Part shown: positions 9,291 through 17,005 of the stretch, in pieces
Numbering within the stretch: position 1 is the stretch's first letter
Layout of the letters: the number at the start of each line of letters is the position of its first letter
DNA from: Actinoplanes solisilvae
GTDB lineage: Bacteria > Actinomycetota > Actinomycetes > Mycobacteriales > Micromonosporaceae
Length of the DNA stretch: 64,000 nucleotides
Assembly: GCF_003999975.1 (NCBI RefSeq)
Contig: NZ_RJAC01000018.1
Location: 1 to 64,000, forward strand
Direction of reading: 5' to 3'
The notes under the pieces: generated by a model
Told to the model about the DNA's origin: nothing
Databases searched by the model: none
Seen by the model: the letters and a program-made list of their open reading frames with translations, nothing else
Program-made: the position numbers and the translations under genes

Positions 9291-11453
9291 GTGATCCCCG
9301 AATCCGAACGTGCGGCCCTGCTCCGCCTCGGCGTGCTGGCCGGAACCGCACCCATCCAGGACCTGTTCGATGCCATCGCCGACGAACTGAGCAACCTGGT
9401 CGACCTCGAAACCGGCCGGACGCGTCAGATCATGTCGGGGATCGGCCGTTTCGACGCCGACGGGATGATGACCGTCGTCGCCACACGCGGGACGCGCCCC
9501 GACTGGCCCGGCCCGGTCGGCTCGCGCTGGAAGCTCGACGGCGACAGCTCGAACGCCCAGGTCTACCGCACCGGCCGCCCGTCGCGGATGGAGAACGGCA
9601 TCGAGGTCAACGGATCGATCTCGCGGCTGCTGGAAAGCCTGCACGCCACGTCGTCGGTCGCCGTCCCCCTCTTCGTCGACGACCGGCTGTGGGGCTCGGC
9701 GACGGTCGTCTCCGACCAGCCCGCCCCGCTGCCCGCGAACATCGAGTCGCGCCTGGCCGAGTTCGCCGCCCTGGCCTCGACCGCGATCTCGAGCGCCCAG
9801 CGACGCGAGGAGGTGGAGCGGCTGGCCCGCGAGCACGCCGCGCTGCGCCGCGTGGCCACCCTGGTCGCCCGGACCGCCGAGCCCGAGAAGATCTGGGACG
9901 TCGTGCTCGATGAGCTGGGCGAACTCTGCGACGCGCCGCTTTCCAGCCTCGTCCGCTTCGAGTCCGCCGACGCGGTGACGGTCATCGCGGCTCGCACCCC
10001 CGCCGGCCCCGTCGACGGCCTGCCCTCGCGGTGGCCGGCGGCCGGGAACACCATCTCGGCCAAGGTCGCGGCCCAGCATGCGGTCGTTCGCATCGACTGG
10101 TCCGGCGTCGAGGGCGCGATCGGTGAGATCGTCCGGGAGCGTACGAGCCTGCGGACCTCGATCATGGCGCCGGTGTTCGATCAGGGCGAGCTCTGGGGTG
10201 GCCTGGCGGTGCACGCCCCGAAGGAACAGTTTCTCGCGGCCGACACCGAGCGGCGGCTCGCCGGGTTCGCCGAGCTGGTCAGCACGGCCCTGGCCAACGC
10301 GACCGCCCGGGCCGAGGTCCGCCGCATCGCCGAGGAGCAGGCCACGATCCGGCGCATCGCCACCCTGGTCGCCCGGCAGGCGCCGCCGGCCGAGATCTGC
10401 CAGACGGTGGCCGACGCTCTGGCCGCCCTGTTCGAGGTCGAGGACATGCGGCTGTTCCGCTACGACCCCGGCGACGAGGTGACCGTGGTCGGCAGCCACG
10501 GGCTGATGGCCGGCGACTACCCGGTCGGCTCGAGCCATCGCCTTCTGGCCGGAACCGCCGTCGACCTCGTACGCCGTGACGGGGTGACCACCCGGCTCGA
10601 CGGCTATGACGACATCGCCGGCGAGCCCGCGAGCGCCGCCCGGACAGCCGGCCTGCGATCGACCGTCGCCTGCCCGGTCTTCGTCGGCGACCGGCTCTGG
10701 GGCGCGCTGGCCATGGCCTCGCTGCAGCCGGGCCGCATCCCCGACCGGGTCCTGCCCCCGATCTCGGACTGCGTCGACCTGATCGCGACCGCCATCCACA
10801 ACGCCGAGGCCGAGGAGCGGCTGCTGGCCTCGCGCGCCCGCATCGTGGCCGCCACCGACGAGGCCCGCCGCCGGTTCGAACGTGATCTGCACGACGGCGC
10901 CCAGCAGCGCCTCGTGTCCCTCTCCCTGGAGCTGCGGGCCACCGAGACCCTGGCCGGCGAGGCGCTCCGGACGGCGACCCACGAGCTCGACGCGATCCTG
11001 ACCGATCTTCGTGACCTGTCGCGCGGGCTTCACCCGGCGATGCTGTCCGAGGGTGGTCTGCCGTCGGCCGTCCGGTCGCTGGTCCGCCGCTGTCCGACGC
11101 CGGTGCGGCTCGTCCTTCCGGACACCTGGGCGAACGTCTCCGAAGTCGCCGAGATCGCCTGCTACTACGTCGTCGCCGAGGCGCTGACGAACGTGGCCAA
11201 GCACGCCTCGGCCAGTGCGGTCGATCTCGAGCTGACCCTGGACGACCAGGGCGTACGGGTCACGGTCGCCGACGACGGCGTCGGCGGGGTCGACACCGGG
11301 GCCGGTTCCGGGGTGATCGGGATCGCCGACCGGCTCGAGACGCTGGGCGGGAGCCTGTCGGTGATCAGCCCGCCCGGCGGCGGCACCACACTGGTCGCCA
11401 AGCTGCCGGCCGCCAGGGTCGCCTCAACGCTGAACACCTGCCCATTCGGCTGA
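9291..11453 (+). CDS. Triple-GAF sensor histidine kinase (NarL/DesK type)
   Basis: A 720-residue soluble sensor kinase. Three GAF-like modules (about residues 10-165, 190-345 and 360-510) precede a HisKA_3 domain with H-box [11 protein letters not shown] near 528 and an ATPase domain with N-box [10 protein letters not shown] near 629, DDGVGG and IGIADR. All kinase boxes are present. It is a clear paralogue of the kinase at 1139-2737, which has one fewer GAF module and a truncated last GAF. The GTG start matches the beginning of conserved sequence in the paralogue. GAF domains bind small ligands or haem; no haem-ligand signature can be claimed by eye. Confidence 0.92.
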   Translation: MIPESERAALLRLGVLAGTAPIQDLFDAIADELSNLVDLETGRTRQIMSGIGRFDADGMMTVVATRGTRPDWPGPVGSRWKLDGDSSNAQVYRTGRPSRMENGIEVNGSISRLLESLHATSSVAVPLFVDDRLWGSATVVSDQPAPLPANIESRLAEFAALASTAISSAQRREEVERLAREHAALRRVATLVARTAEPEKIWDVVLDELGELCDAPLSSLVRFESADAVTVIAARTPAGPVDGLPSRWPAAGNTISAKVAAQHAVVRIDWSGVEGAIGEIVRERTSLRTSIMAPVFDQGELWGGLAVHAPKEQFLAADTERRLAGFAELVSTALANATARAEVRRIAEEQATIRRIATLVARQAPPAEICQTVADALAALFEVEDMRLFRYDPGDEVTVVGSHGLMAGDYPVGSSHRLLAGTAVDLVRRDGVTTRLDGYDDIAGEPASAARTAGLRSTVACPVFVGDRLWGALAMASLQPGRIPDRVLPPISDCVDLIATAIHNAEAEERLLASRARIVAATDEARRRFERDLHDGAQQRLVSLSLELRATETLAGEALRTATHELDAILTDLRDLSRGLHPAMLSEGGLPSAVRSLVRRCPTPVRLVLPDTWANVSEVAEIACYYVVAEALTNVAKHASASAVDLELTLDDQGVRVTVADDGVGGVDTGAGSGVIGIADRLETLGGSLSVISPPGGGTTLVAKLPAARVASTLNTCPFG

Positions 11454-11639
11454 GGCTCGGAGCCGGCCGGCCTCGATCAGCGCGAGCAGGTCGGCCGGCC
11501 AGTGCTCGAGGTAGCGGAGGAACTCAGCGGTGCGGGAGTCGGCCTGCGGCCTCGAGGACACCGCGACGACGTCGCTGCGGCAGATCTCCGTCCAGCAGGG
11601 AACAGGGATGCCGGCCGAAGCCGCCATCAGCGACGCCAT
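11424..11639 (-). CDS. Small hypothetical protein downstream of the sulfotransferase
   Basis: A 71-residue product not recognised. Codons are strongly G/C at the third position throughout, and the end (AEFLRYLEHWPADLLALIEAGRL) looks like a genuine amphipathic helix. The ATG sits about 20 bases after the sulfotransferase stop on the same strand, consistent with a two-gene unit, though the ribosome site is weak (gcgagg). Its 3' end overlaps the end of the opposing GAF kinase by 30 bases. It could also be the remnant of a longer gene. Confidence 0.45.
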   Translation of the reverse strand: MASLMAASAGIPVPCWTEICRSDVVAVSSRPQADSRTAEFLRYLEHWPADLLALIEAGRLRASAEWAGVQR

Positions 11640-11658
11640 CGCCTCGCGCCTGGGATCT

Positions 11659-12612
11659 TCAACGGTGCAGCCAGTCGATCAGTTCGGGCGGGGCCAGCCG
11701 GGCGACCCGGGCGTCGTACCGGGAAAGCTCTTCGCCGGTGAGGATCTCGCGGGCGGCGCCTGAGGTGCCCCGGCGGAAGAACAGGGTGTTGTCGGGCCGA
11801 ATCCCGGGCGGGGGCGGCACGAGAACGTCGTCTCGGGCTCTCATGCGCTCGAAGGTGGCCGCCTCGACGAGGGCGGGCCACGACTGCTCCGCGACGGTGA
11901 TCCCGAGCCTGGCGGCGAGGCCGCGCATCTGCCCCTCGAGGTCGGACAGCAGGTCGTCGTAGTGCACCAGCACGACGTTCGGATCTGCTCGCCGGGTCCA
12001 CGCTTCGGACAGGTGCCGCATGGTGGCGGGGAGGGAGGTCACCACGTCGTCGCCGTCGATCCACTTGAGCAGGGCGTCGCGCAGTTCCTGACGCGATACG
12101 TCCGGGGGCCGCGGCGGTGGCGGGCCGGGCGGCGCCTCCGGTGGCGGGCCGGGCGGCATTCCCGGCGGCGGGCCGGGCAACATTCCGGGCGGCGGGCCGG
12201 CCGGCATTCCCGGCGGCCCAGGCGGCGGCCAGGGTCGTGGGTGGTGGCCGGGCGCCGGCGGGGGTGCCATCAGCCGCTCCTGGTGGACCATCGACACGAA
12301 CGCGTCGACCGGGTTGCGGGCGGTCACGACGTACGTGACCCCGGCGTCGGACGGAATACCGGCGAGCGGCGTGTGCGTCTTGATGAAGCGCCGGTGTCGC
12401 TGTGCGGCCAACTGGGCGTCGACGTGCTGGGGCGGCACGTCCGGAGTGTCCAGCCATGGCGACAACCGCCAGAGTGGAGCCGGCAGATCGGGCGTCTCGA
12501 AGATCAGTAGCGCGCAGATCATCTGCATCCAGGTCGTCCCGGACTTGCGGGGTGTGCTGATCACGATGTCGCCGGGCCGGAAGCGGAAGCCCAGCCATCG
12601 GCCGGATGTCAT
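11659..12612 (-). CDS. PAPS-dependent sulfotransferase with Pro/Gly-rich insertion
   Basis: A 317-residue cytosolic sulfotransferase expected to move sulfate from PAPS to a hydroxyl or amine. The 5'-phosphosulfate loop is PRKSGTTWMQ (residues 21-30), the 3'-phosphate motif is RNPVDAFVSM (99-108), and the C-terminal RRGTSGAAREIL resembles the final PAPS-binding loop. Residues about 116-170, straight after the 3'-phosphate helix, are an almost pure Pro/Gly/Met stretch with GPPPGM repeats, unusual for the family. It is divergent from the type III polyketide synthase across 141 bases, so it is a candidate tailoring enzyme for that product. Confidence 0.9.
   Translation of the reverse strand: MTSGRWLGFRFRPGDIVISTPRKSGTTWMQMICALLIFETPDLPAPLWRLSPWLDTPDVPPQHVDAQLAAQRHRRFIKTHTPLAGIPSDAGVTYVVTARNPVDAFVSMVHQERLMAPPPAPGHHPRPWPPPGPPGMPAGPPPGMLPGPPPGMPPGPPPEAPPGPPPPRPPDVSRQELRDALLKWIDGDDVVTSLPATMRHLSEAWTRRADPNVVLVHYDDLLSDLEGQMRGLAARLGITVAEQSWPALVEAATFERMRARDDVLVPPPPGIRPDNTLFFRRGTSGAAREILTGEELSRYDARVARLAPPELIDWLHR
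12103..12267 (-). repeat. Low-complexity Pro/Gly-rich repeat inside the sulfotransferase
   Basis: On the forward strand the unit ggcggcgggccgggc and variants recur, encoding GPPPGM/GPPPEA-type blocks on the reverse strand. The stretch keeps the reading frame and separates two conserved sulfotransferase regions. Confidence 0.85.
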
Positions 12613-12753
12613 GCGGTGAGCGTAGCCACTAGTACTAATGACGTTCGCGAATGGATCGGTCGGCTGTACTGCCGCCCGGGACGCCGGTCGTAGCATGTTG
12701 GGTGGTCCAGGCCCGAGGGCGCCTGGCCGTCCAACGGGGAAAGAGCTCTTTAC
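12613..12753. promoter_or_regulatory. Divergent promoter region between sulfotransferase and polyketide synthase
   Basis: This 141-base gap must hold start signals for both genes. It contains the palindrome TAGTACTA at 12630-12637 and an inverted repeat CCAGGC/GCCTGG at 12707-12712 and 12721-12726 close to the synthase. A ribosome site (ggggaaag) precedes the synthase ATG. No specific regulator can be assigned. Confidence 0.45.
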
Positions 12754-14004
12754 ATGATTCGTCATGAACATGTTCTGGGGCCAGGAAACGCTCACACGCC
12801 GGACGCGGCAGCGGTGATCGCGGCCGTCGCCGGCGCGTTTCCCGACCGATCCTATTCGCAGGACGAGATCGGATCTCTGCTCGGCCTGGAGAACCGGGTC
12901 GTGCGGAAGCTCCTCCGCTCGCCCCACATTCGGCGCCGCCACCTATACCTGCCTGACCCGGACCCGTTCACCGGCCGCGCGCACACCGAGAGCCCGGCCG
13001 AACTGCACGCGAAGTTCCGGAACGGCGCGCTCGACATCGGATCACGGGCGATCCTCGACGCGCTCGGCCAAGCGTCCCTGGCACCGACCGATGTCGACTA
13101 TCTGATCTGTGTCACGTCGACCGGCTTCCTGGTGCCCGGCCTCAGCTCGCTGTTCTCCCGCGAATTGGCGTTCAAGCGCGATCTCCTGCGCACCGACGTC
13201 GTCGGCATGGGGTGCAACGCCGGGCTCAACGGCCTGAACCCGCTCGCCGAATGGGTGCGTCATCGGCCGGGCCGGGTCGGGCTGCTGGTCTGCTGTGAGA
13301 TCAATTCCGCGATCTACGTCGTCGACGAGACGCCGCGTACAGGCATTGTCAACAGTCTCTTCGGCGACGGCGCGGCCGCGGTCGTACTGACCGGCCATGA
13401 CGGCAACGGCACCGGGCCGGCGCCCTCGTCCCGCACCCCGCGCGTCGTCGATTTCGAAAGCTTCTGCCTCCCCGAACAGTGGGGGTCCATGCGTTTCGAC
13501 TGGAACGCCGAAGCCGCGAAGTGGAGCTTCTACGTCGACCGCGATATCCCGTACGTCATCGGCTTCAACGTGCGGGAGCCGGTGGAGACCCTGCTCAAGC
13601 GGAACCGGCTCGACCTCCCGGCGATCAAGCACTGGATCGTGCACACCGGCGGCGGTCTGGTCATCGAATCCGTGCGGCGCGGCCTCGGCCTCGAAGACCA
13701 CGACCTGCGGCACACGAGTTCCGTTCTGCGCGACTACGGCAACATCTCGAGCGGCAGCTTCCTGGTCAGCCTGCAGCGCCTGCTCGCCGAGGGGCGCGTG
13801 GCCGAGGGCGACCGGGGCGTCATGGTGACGATGGGCCCGGGCGCACAGATCGAAACCGCGCTGCTCGATTTCGGCCGACCGGACAGCGACGAAGCCGCGC
13901 ACAACGACGTAGCCGCGCACAACGACGTAGCCGCGCACAACGACGAAGCCGCGCACAACGACGTAGCCGCGGACAGCGACGAAGCCGCGGACAGCGACGA
14001 ATAA
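12754..14004 (+). CDS. Type III polyketide synthase, DpgA-like, with C-terminal repeat tail
   Basis: A 416-residue chalcone-synthase-type enzyme that would condense malonyl-CoA units on an acyl-CoA or malonyl-CoA starter. The Cys-His-Asn triad is visible: Cys154 in GMGCNAGLNGLN, His297 in WIVHTGGGLVIES and Asn330 in YGNISSGS; the FGDGAAAV loop is also present. The GMGCNAGLN motif resembles DpgA, the 3,5-dihydroxyphenylacetyl-CoA synthase of glycopeptide pathways, but no dpgB, dpgC or dpgD lies nearby. The last 38 residues are six-residue repeats (AAHNDV/AADSDE) outside the normal fold. The desaturase fusion follows 24 bases later and is probably co-transcribed. The product is unknown. Confidence 0.93.
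   Translation: MIRHEHVLGPGNAHTPDAAAVIAAVAGAFPDRSYSQDEIGSLLGLENRVVRKLLRSPHIRRRHLYLPDPDPFTGRAHTESPAELHAKFRNGALDIGSRAILDALGQASLAPTDVDYLICVTSTGFLVPGLSSLFSRELAFKRDLLRTDVVGMGCNAGLNGLNPLAEWVRHRPGRVGLLVCCEINSAIYVVDETPRTGIVNSLFGDGAAAVVLTGHDGNGTGPAPSSRTPRVVDFESFCLPEQWGSMRFDWNAEAAKWSFYVDRDIPYVIGFNVREPVETLLKRNRLDLPAIKHWIVHTGGGLVIESVRRGLGLEDHDLRHTSSVLRDYGNISSGSFLVSLQRLLAEGRVAEGDRGVMVTMGPGAQIETALLDFGRPDSDEAAHNDVAAHNDVAAHNDEAAHNDVAADSDEAADSDE
13891..13998 (+). repeat. Six tandem 18-bp repeats at the 3' end of the polyketide synthase
   Basis: The unit gaagccgcgcacaacgac is repeated six times head to tail (13891-13908, then every 18 bases to 13998) with changes at the second base (gta/gaa) and in the last block (ggacagcgac). 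The copies stay in frame and encode the acidic hexapeptide tail. A related half unit lies just before at 13881-13890. Confidence 0.95.
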
Positions 14005-14028
14005 CAGGTTCGACGACGAGGAGCGGAC

Positions 14029-15582
14029 ATGTCGGATCGAAGCTCGCCTTTTACCGGAACCGTCCTGCCCCGGGGCCGGCCGTTCTGGATCGTCGACGGA
14101 CGCGCCTACGACTTCACCGAATGGATGAAGCTGCACCCCGGTGGCGCGATGTGGTTCCGGCAGACCGAGGGCCGGGACATCAGCGCCCTCCTGCACACCT
14201 ATCACCGGGAGCCGGCCCGGCTGCGGAAGTTCCTCGCGAAGTACGAGATCGAGGAACTCATCGGCAAGACCGTCCAACCCAAGATCGTCGTTCCGCCGCG
14301 AGCCAGCGAGACGCCATTTCCCACCGACAACCCACCGCCGCCCGCCGAGGGCGATCTGCTCCCGAAACTGGGCATCCCACCGTTCCTGCTGGCGCCCGAC
14401 TTCGACGCGCGTACGGATCTGCCGAAGCTCGACTATCGCGACAGCGGAAGCCTGCTCGCCGAGATCCGTACGAGGTTGAACGCCACCTTCTCCAAGAAAG
14501 ACCTGAAACGGTACGACCGCAGGTTCGACATCGTCACTTTCATCATCGGCGCCGTGCACGTGGCCACGCTCGTACTCCTGATCATCGACCTCCTACCCGC
14601 CTGGGCTTTCGTCGCCATCATGGTCGTGACGCGGACCTCACTGGCCGGCTCGGGTCACTATCACCTGCACCGGAAATGGAAAGACCAGCGCCGCTACACG
14701 ATGCCGATCGGGAAGGCGCTCTTCGATATCAACTACGTCGGGACGAGCCTGATCGGATCTGACGGGCACGTCCTGTTGCACCATCCCTATCTGGGCTCCG
14801 GCGCCGACGTGAAGAAGACGTTCTTCGACAGCATGCTGCAGTTGCACCCGGCCCTGCGGATCCCGGGCTACACGCTGCACAAACTCGGCATCTGCCTGAC
14901 CGGGTTGTCGTTCCGGGCCCGGGAGATCGCCAAGTTCGAGCGGCCCCGGCGCGAGGAGTCGGGCGTCGTCGACGCGATCCGGACGGACTTCTGGTTCATC
15001 CGCGCGTGGATCCTCGTCGAGTTCATCGCGTGCCTGGTGACGGGTCACATCGTGGCGTGGCTGGTGCAGTTCGTCATCACCCTGTGGTTCAACACGTTCC
15101 TCGTCGTCGCGAGCCACGACTTCGAGGAGGAGACCGAGGACGAGCTCGCCGCGATCCCCGAGCCGCTGCGCAACGACTGGGCCGCGCAGCAGATCGTGCT
15201 GAGCTACGACCTCACCGTCGTCGGCAACCGCTGGGTCGACCTGTTCCTCAGCGCCGGCCTCAGCCCGCACCGCGTTCACCATGTGCTGCCGTGGCAGGGC
15301 TCCGGATTCGCCAACCTCGCCAGCGAGACGACGGTGCGGGATGCGTGCGCCGAGGCCGGCATCGCCTGGGAGCGTCCGCGGAACCTGATTTTCAACCGTT
15401 TCCCGGCCGTGATGAAGCATTACCTGCTGTGCCCGGCGAAGCCGCCGACCATGCTCCCGCCTCCCCCGGGCGCGCCGCCGCCGCCGGAACCGCACCCGGC
15501 GCCACCACCGTCAACGGCCCGGCATCAGGTCGGTGCCCTCGCGCGCTACGCGGCCGACGGCTGGAGAGGGGTCGGTGTCTGA
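14029..15582 (+). CDS. Cytochrome b5-fatty acid desaturase fusion protein
   Basis: A 517-residue membrane protein. The N-terminus is a cytochrome b5-like haem domain (LHPGG, His36, with a second candidate ligand in LLHTYHRE near 56-59). The remainder is a membrane desaturase/hydroxylase with hydrophobic spans near 168-200 and 323-360 and the three histidine boxes for a di-iron centre: HYHLH (210-214), HVLLHH (247-252) and HRVHH (414-418). This is the layout of front-end desaturases that take electrons from the fused b5 domain. The C-terminus is Pro-rich. It lies 24 bases after the polyketide synthase, so it may desaturate the synthase's acyl starter or product. The last 37 bases overlap the convergent deacetylase. 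Confidence 0.92.
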   Translation: MSDRSSPFTGTVLPRGRPFWIVDGRAYDFTEWMKLHPGGAMWFRQTEGRDISALLHTYHREPARLRKFLAKYEIEELIGKTVQPKIVVPPRASETPFPTDNPPPPAEGDLLPKLGIPPFLLAPDFDARTDLPKLDYRDSGSLLAEIRTRLNATFSKKDLKRYDRRFDIVTFIIGAVHVATLVLLIIDLLPAWAFVAIMVVTRTSLAGSGHYHLHRKWKDQRRYTMPIGKALFDINYVGTSLIGSDGHVLLHHPYLGSGADVKKTFFDSMLQLHPALRIPGYTLHKLGICLTGLSFRAREIAKFERPRREESGVVDAIRTDFWFIRAWILVEFIACLVTGHIVAWLVQFVITLWFNTFLVVASHDFEEETEDELAAIPEPLRNDWAAQQIVLSYDLTVVGNRWVDLFLSAGLSPHRVHHVLPWQGSGFANLASETTVRDACAEAGIAWERPRNLIFNRFPAVMKHYLLCPAKPPTMLPPPPGAPPPPEPHPAPPPSTARHQVGALARYAADGWRGVGV

Positions 15583-16763
15583 ACCTCCGCGGGGGCGTCC
15601 AGGGCTACGAACTGCAGACCTCGCGCCTTGAGGGCCGGGATGACGACGCTGAGGGCGTTGTACGTCTGGGACCGGTCGCCGCCGCCGTCGTGGCACAGGA
15701 TGATCTGACCCGGCTTGGTCGACAGCATGCGCTGCTCGATCTTGTTGACGCCGGGCCGGGCCCAGTCGCGGGGGTCGACGGTCCAGTCGAGCGCGAGCAG
15801 GCCCGCGTGCGCGACCTCGCGCAGAAGCTGCGGCGACCAGTCGCCGCCGGGGGAACGGAACAGCGTGGGGGCGTACCCGGTGGTGTTCTTGATCTTCGCT
15901 TGGGCCTTGACCAGCTGCTTCTGCACGAACGGGCCAGGCTTGGCCGCCAGCTTCGTAGGGTGACTCCACGTGTGGTTGGCCAGCTGGTGCCCGGCCCTGG
16001 ACACGGTCTGGGCGACGGCCTCGTGGCCGAGCACCTGATTGCCGATCATGCAGAAGACGGCCGGGACGTGGTGCTTGTCGAGCAGCCGCAGGATCTTCGG
16101 CGTCCAGAGCGGGTGCGGCCCGTCGTCGATGGTCAGCGCGATCGCGTCGGCGGGGAACGGCGCGGCGCCCGTGGCCGCTCGGTATTCGGCCAGCGTGGAG
16201 ATCGGGCGGCGCTGGACCGGCAGTTGCGGGGTGACGGCCGCGCTCTCGGGAGTCCGCGGCCGGGTGACGGCGGGCGACGACGGGGGCGGCGGCGCCGCAG
16301 CGGGTTCTTTGGTCGCGGAATGAGCGGCAACAGCGCCGGCGACGACCGCCACTCCGGTCACCCCCGAAAGCCCGATCAGCAGTTGCCGCCTGGTCAGGGA
16401 AAAGCCGGTGCGGGTCGCCCCGGGAACGGATTCCGCGACGGCCGGCTCCGCGGCACCCTCATCATCGGGAGCACCCGAACGAACGGGAACGGTCGACTCG
16501 TCGGAGGGGCCGGCAACCATCACCGCCGAATCCCGCACCGGCGCCGCCGCGAGCAGCGCCACCGTCGCCTCATCCGGCACCGCCGGGGTCAACGCCACCG
16601 TCGCCTCATCCGGTGCCGTTGCCACGGTCTCCCCGTCCGAAGCAACAACCGCGGGCAACGCCACCGTCGCCTCATCCGGAGTCGAAGCTTCGCCGGCGGT
16701 TACTTCGGAATCCACAGTGCCGGGCTCGAGCGGGGAAACTTCCGCAGTGGGCTCGTCCGACAT
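15546..16763 (-). CDS. Polysaccharide deacetylase with long acidic N-terminal repeat region
   Basis: A 405-residue NodB-family carbohydrate esterase. The catalytic domain (about 205-390) shows TIDDGPHP (metal and base aspartates), NHTWSHP (metal histidines), RSPGGDW and LCHDGG. It should remove N- or O-acetyl groups from a cell-wall or extracellular polysaccharide. Unusually, about 120 acidic residues with repeated DEATVAL-type blocks precede the membrane-targeting segment (LTRRQLLIGLSGVTGVAVVAGAV), suggesting a long cytosolic arm or a very late Tat-like signal. GGAGG lies six bases upstream of the ATG. The acidic, Thr-rich repeats could be kinase targets, but that is a guess. Confidence 0.9.
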   Translation of the reverse strand: MSDEPTAEVSPLEPGTVDSEVTAGEASTPDEATVALPAVVASDGETVATAPDEATVALTPAVPDEATVALLAAAPVRDSAVMVAGPSDESTVPVRSGAPDDEGAAEPAVAESVPGATRTGFSLTRRQLLIGLSGVTGVAVVAGAVAAHSATKEPAAAPPPPSSPAVTRPRTPESAAVTPQLPVQRRPISTLAEYRAATGAAPFPADAIALTIDDGPHPLWTPKILRLLDKHHVPAVFCMIGNQVLGHEAVAQTVSRAGHQLANHTWSHPTKLAAKPGPFVQKQLVKAQAKIKNTTGYAPTLFRSPGGDWSPQLLREVAHAGLLALDWTVDPRDWARPGVNKIEQRMLSTKPGQIILCHDGGGDRSQTYNALSVVIPALKARGLQFVALDAPAEVQTPTPLQPSAA

Positions 16764-17005
16764 CCGGCACCTCCGCTTCGGCGGCGCGACCCACCGAACC
16801 TGTCCGCGGTGCCGACCGTCAATTGATCATCCAGAGCGGGCGACGCTAGCACATCTCCTCAAATGCCCCCATCAGTGCGATAGTCCACAAAGGCCGTCCT
16901 CGAATTCCGGGCAAACCAACCGCATCGCGCCGGACACACCGCGCAGCAATCACCCTCCGGAACGGAGAGTCAGACTCCCGGCACGCCTGGTCAGCGAGCG
17001 CCCGG

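Noticed and set aside
12754-14004. Polyketide synthase considered as a full 3,5-dihydroxyphenylglycine pathway
   Set aside because: No dpgB, dpgC, dpgD or aminotransferase gene lies nearby, so only the synthase similarity is claimed.
14029-15582. Desaturase fusion considered as a nitrate reductase-type b5 protein
   Set aside because: Three histidine boxes and membrane helices define a desaturase; no molybdenum or flavin domain is present.
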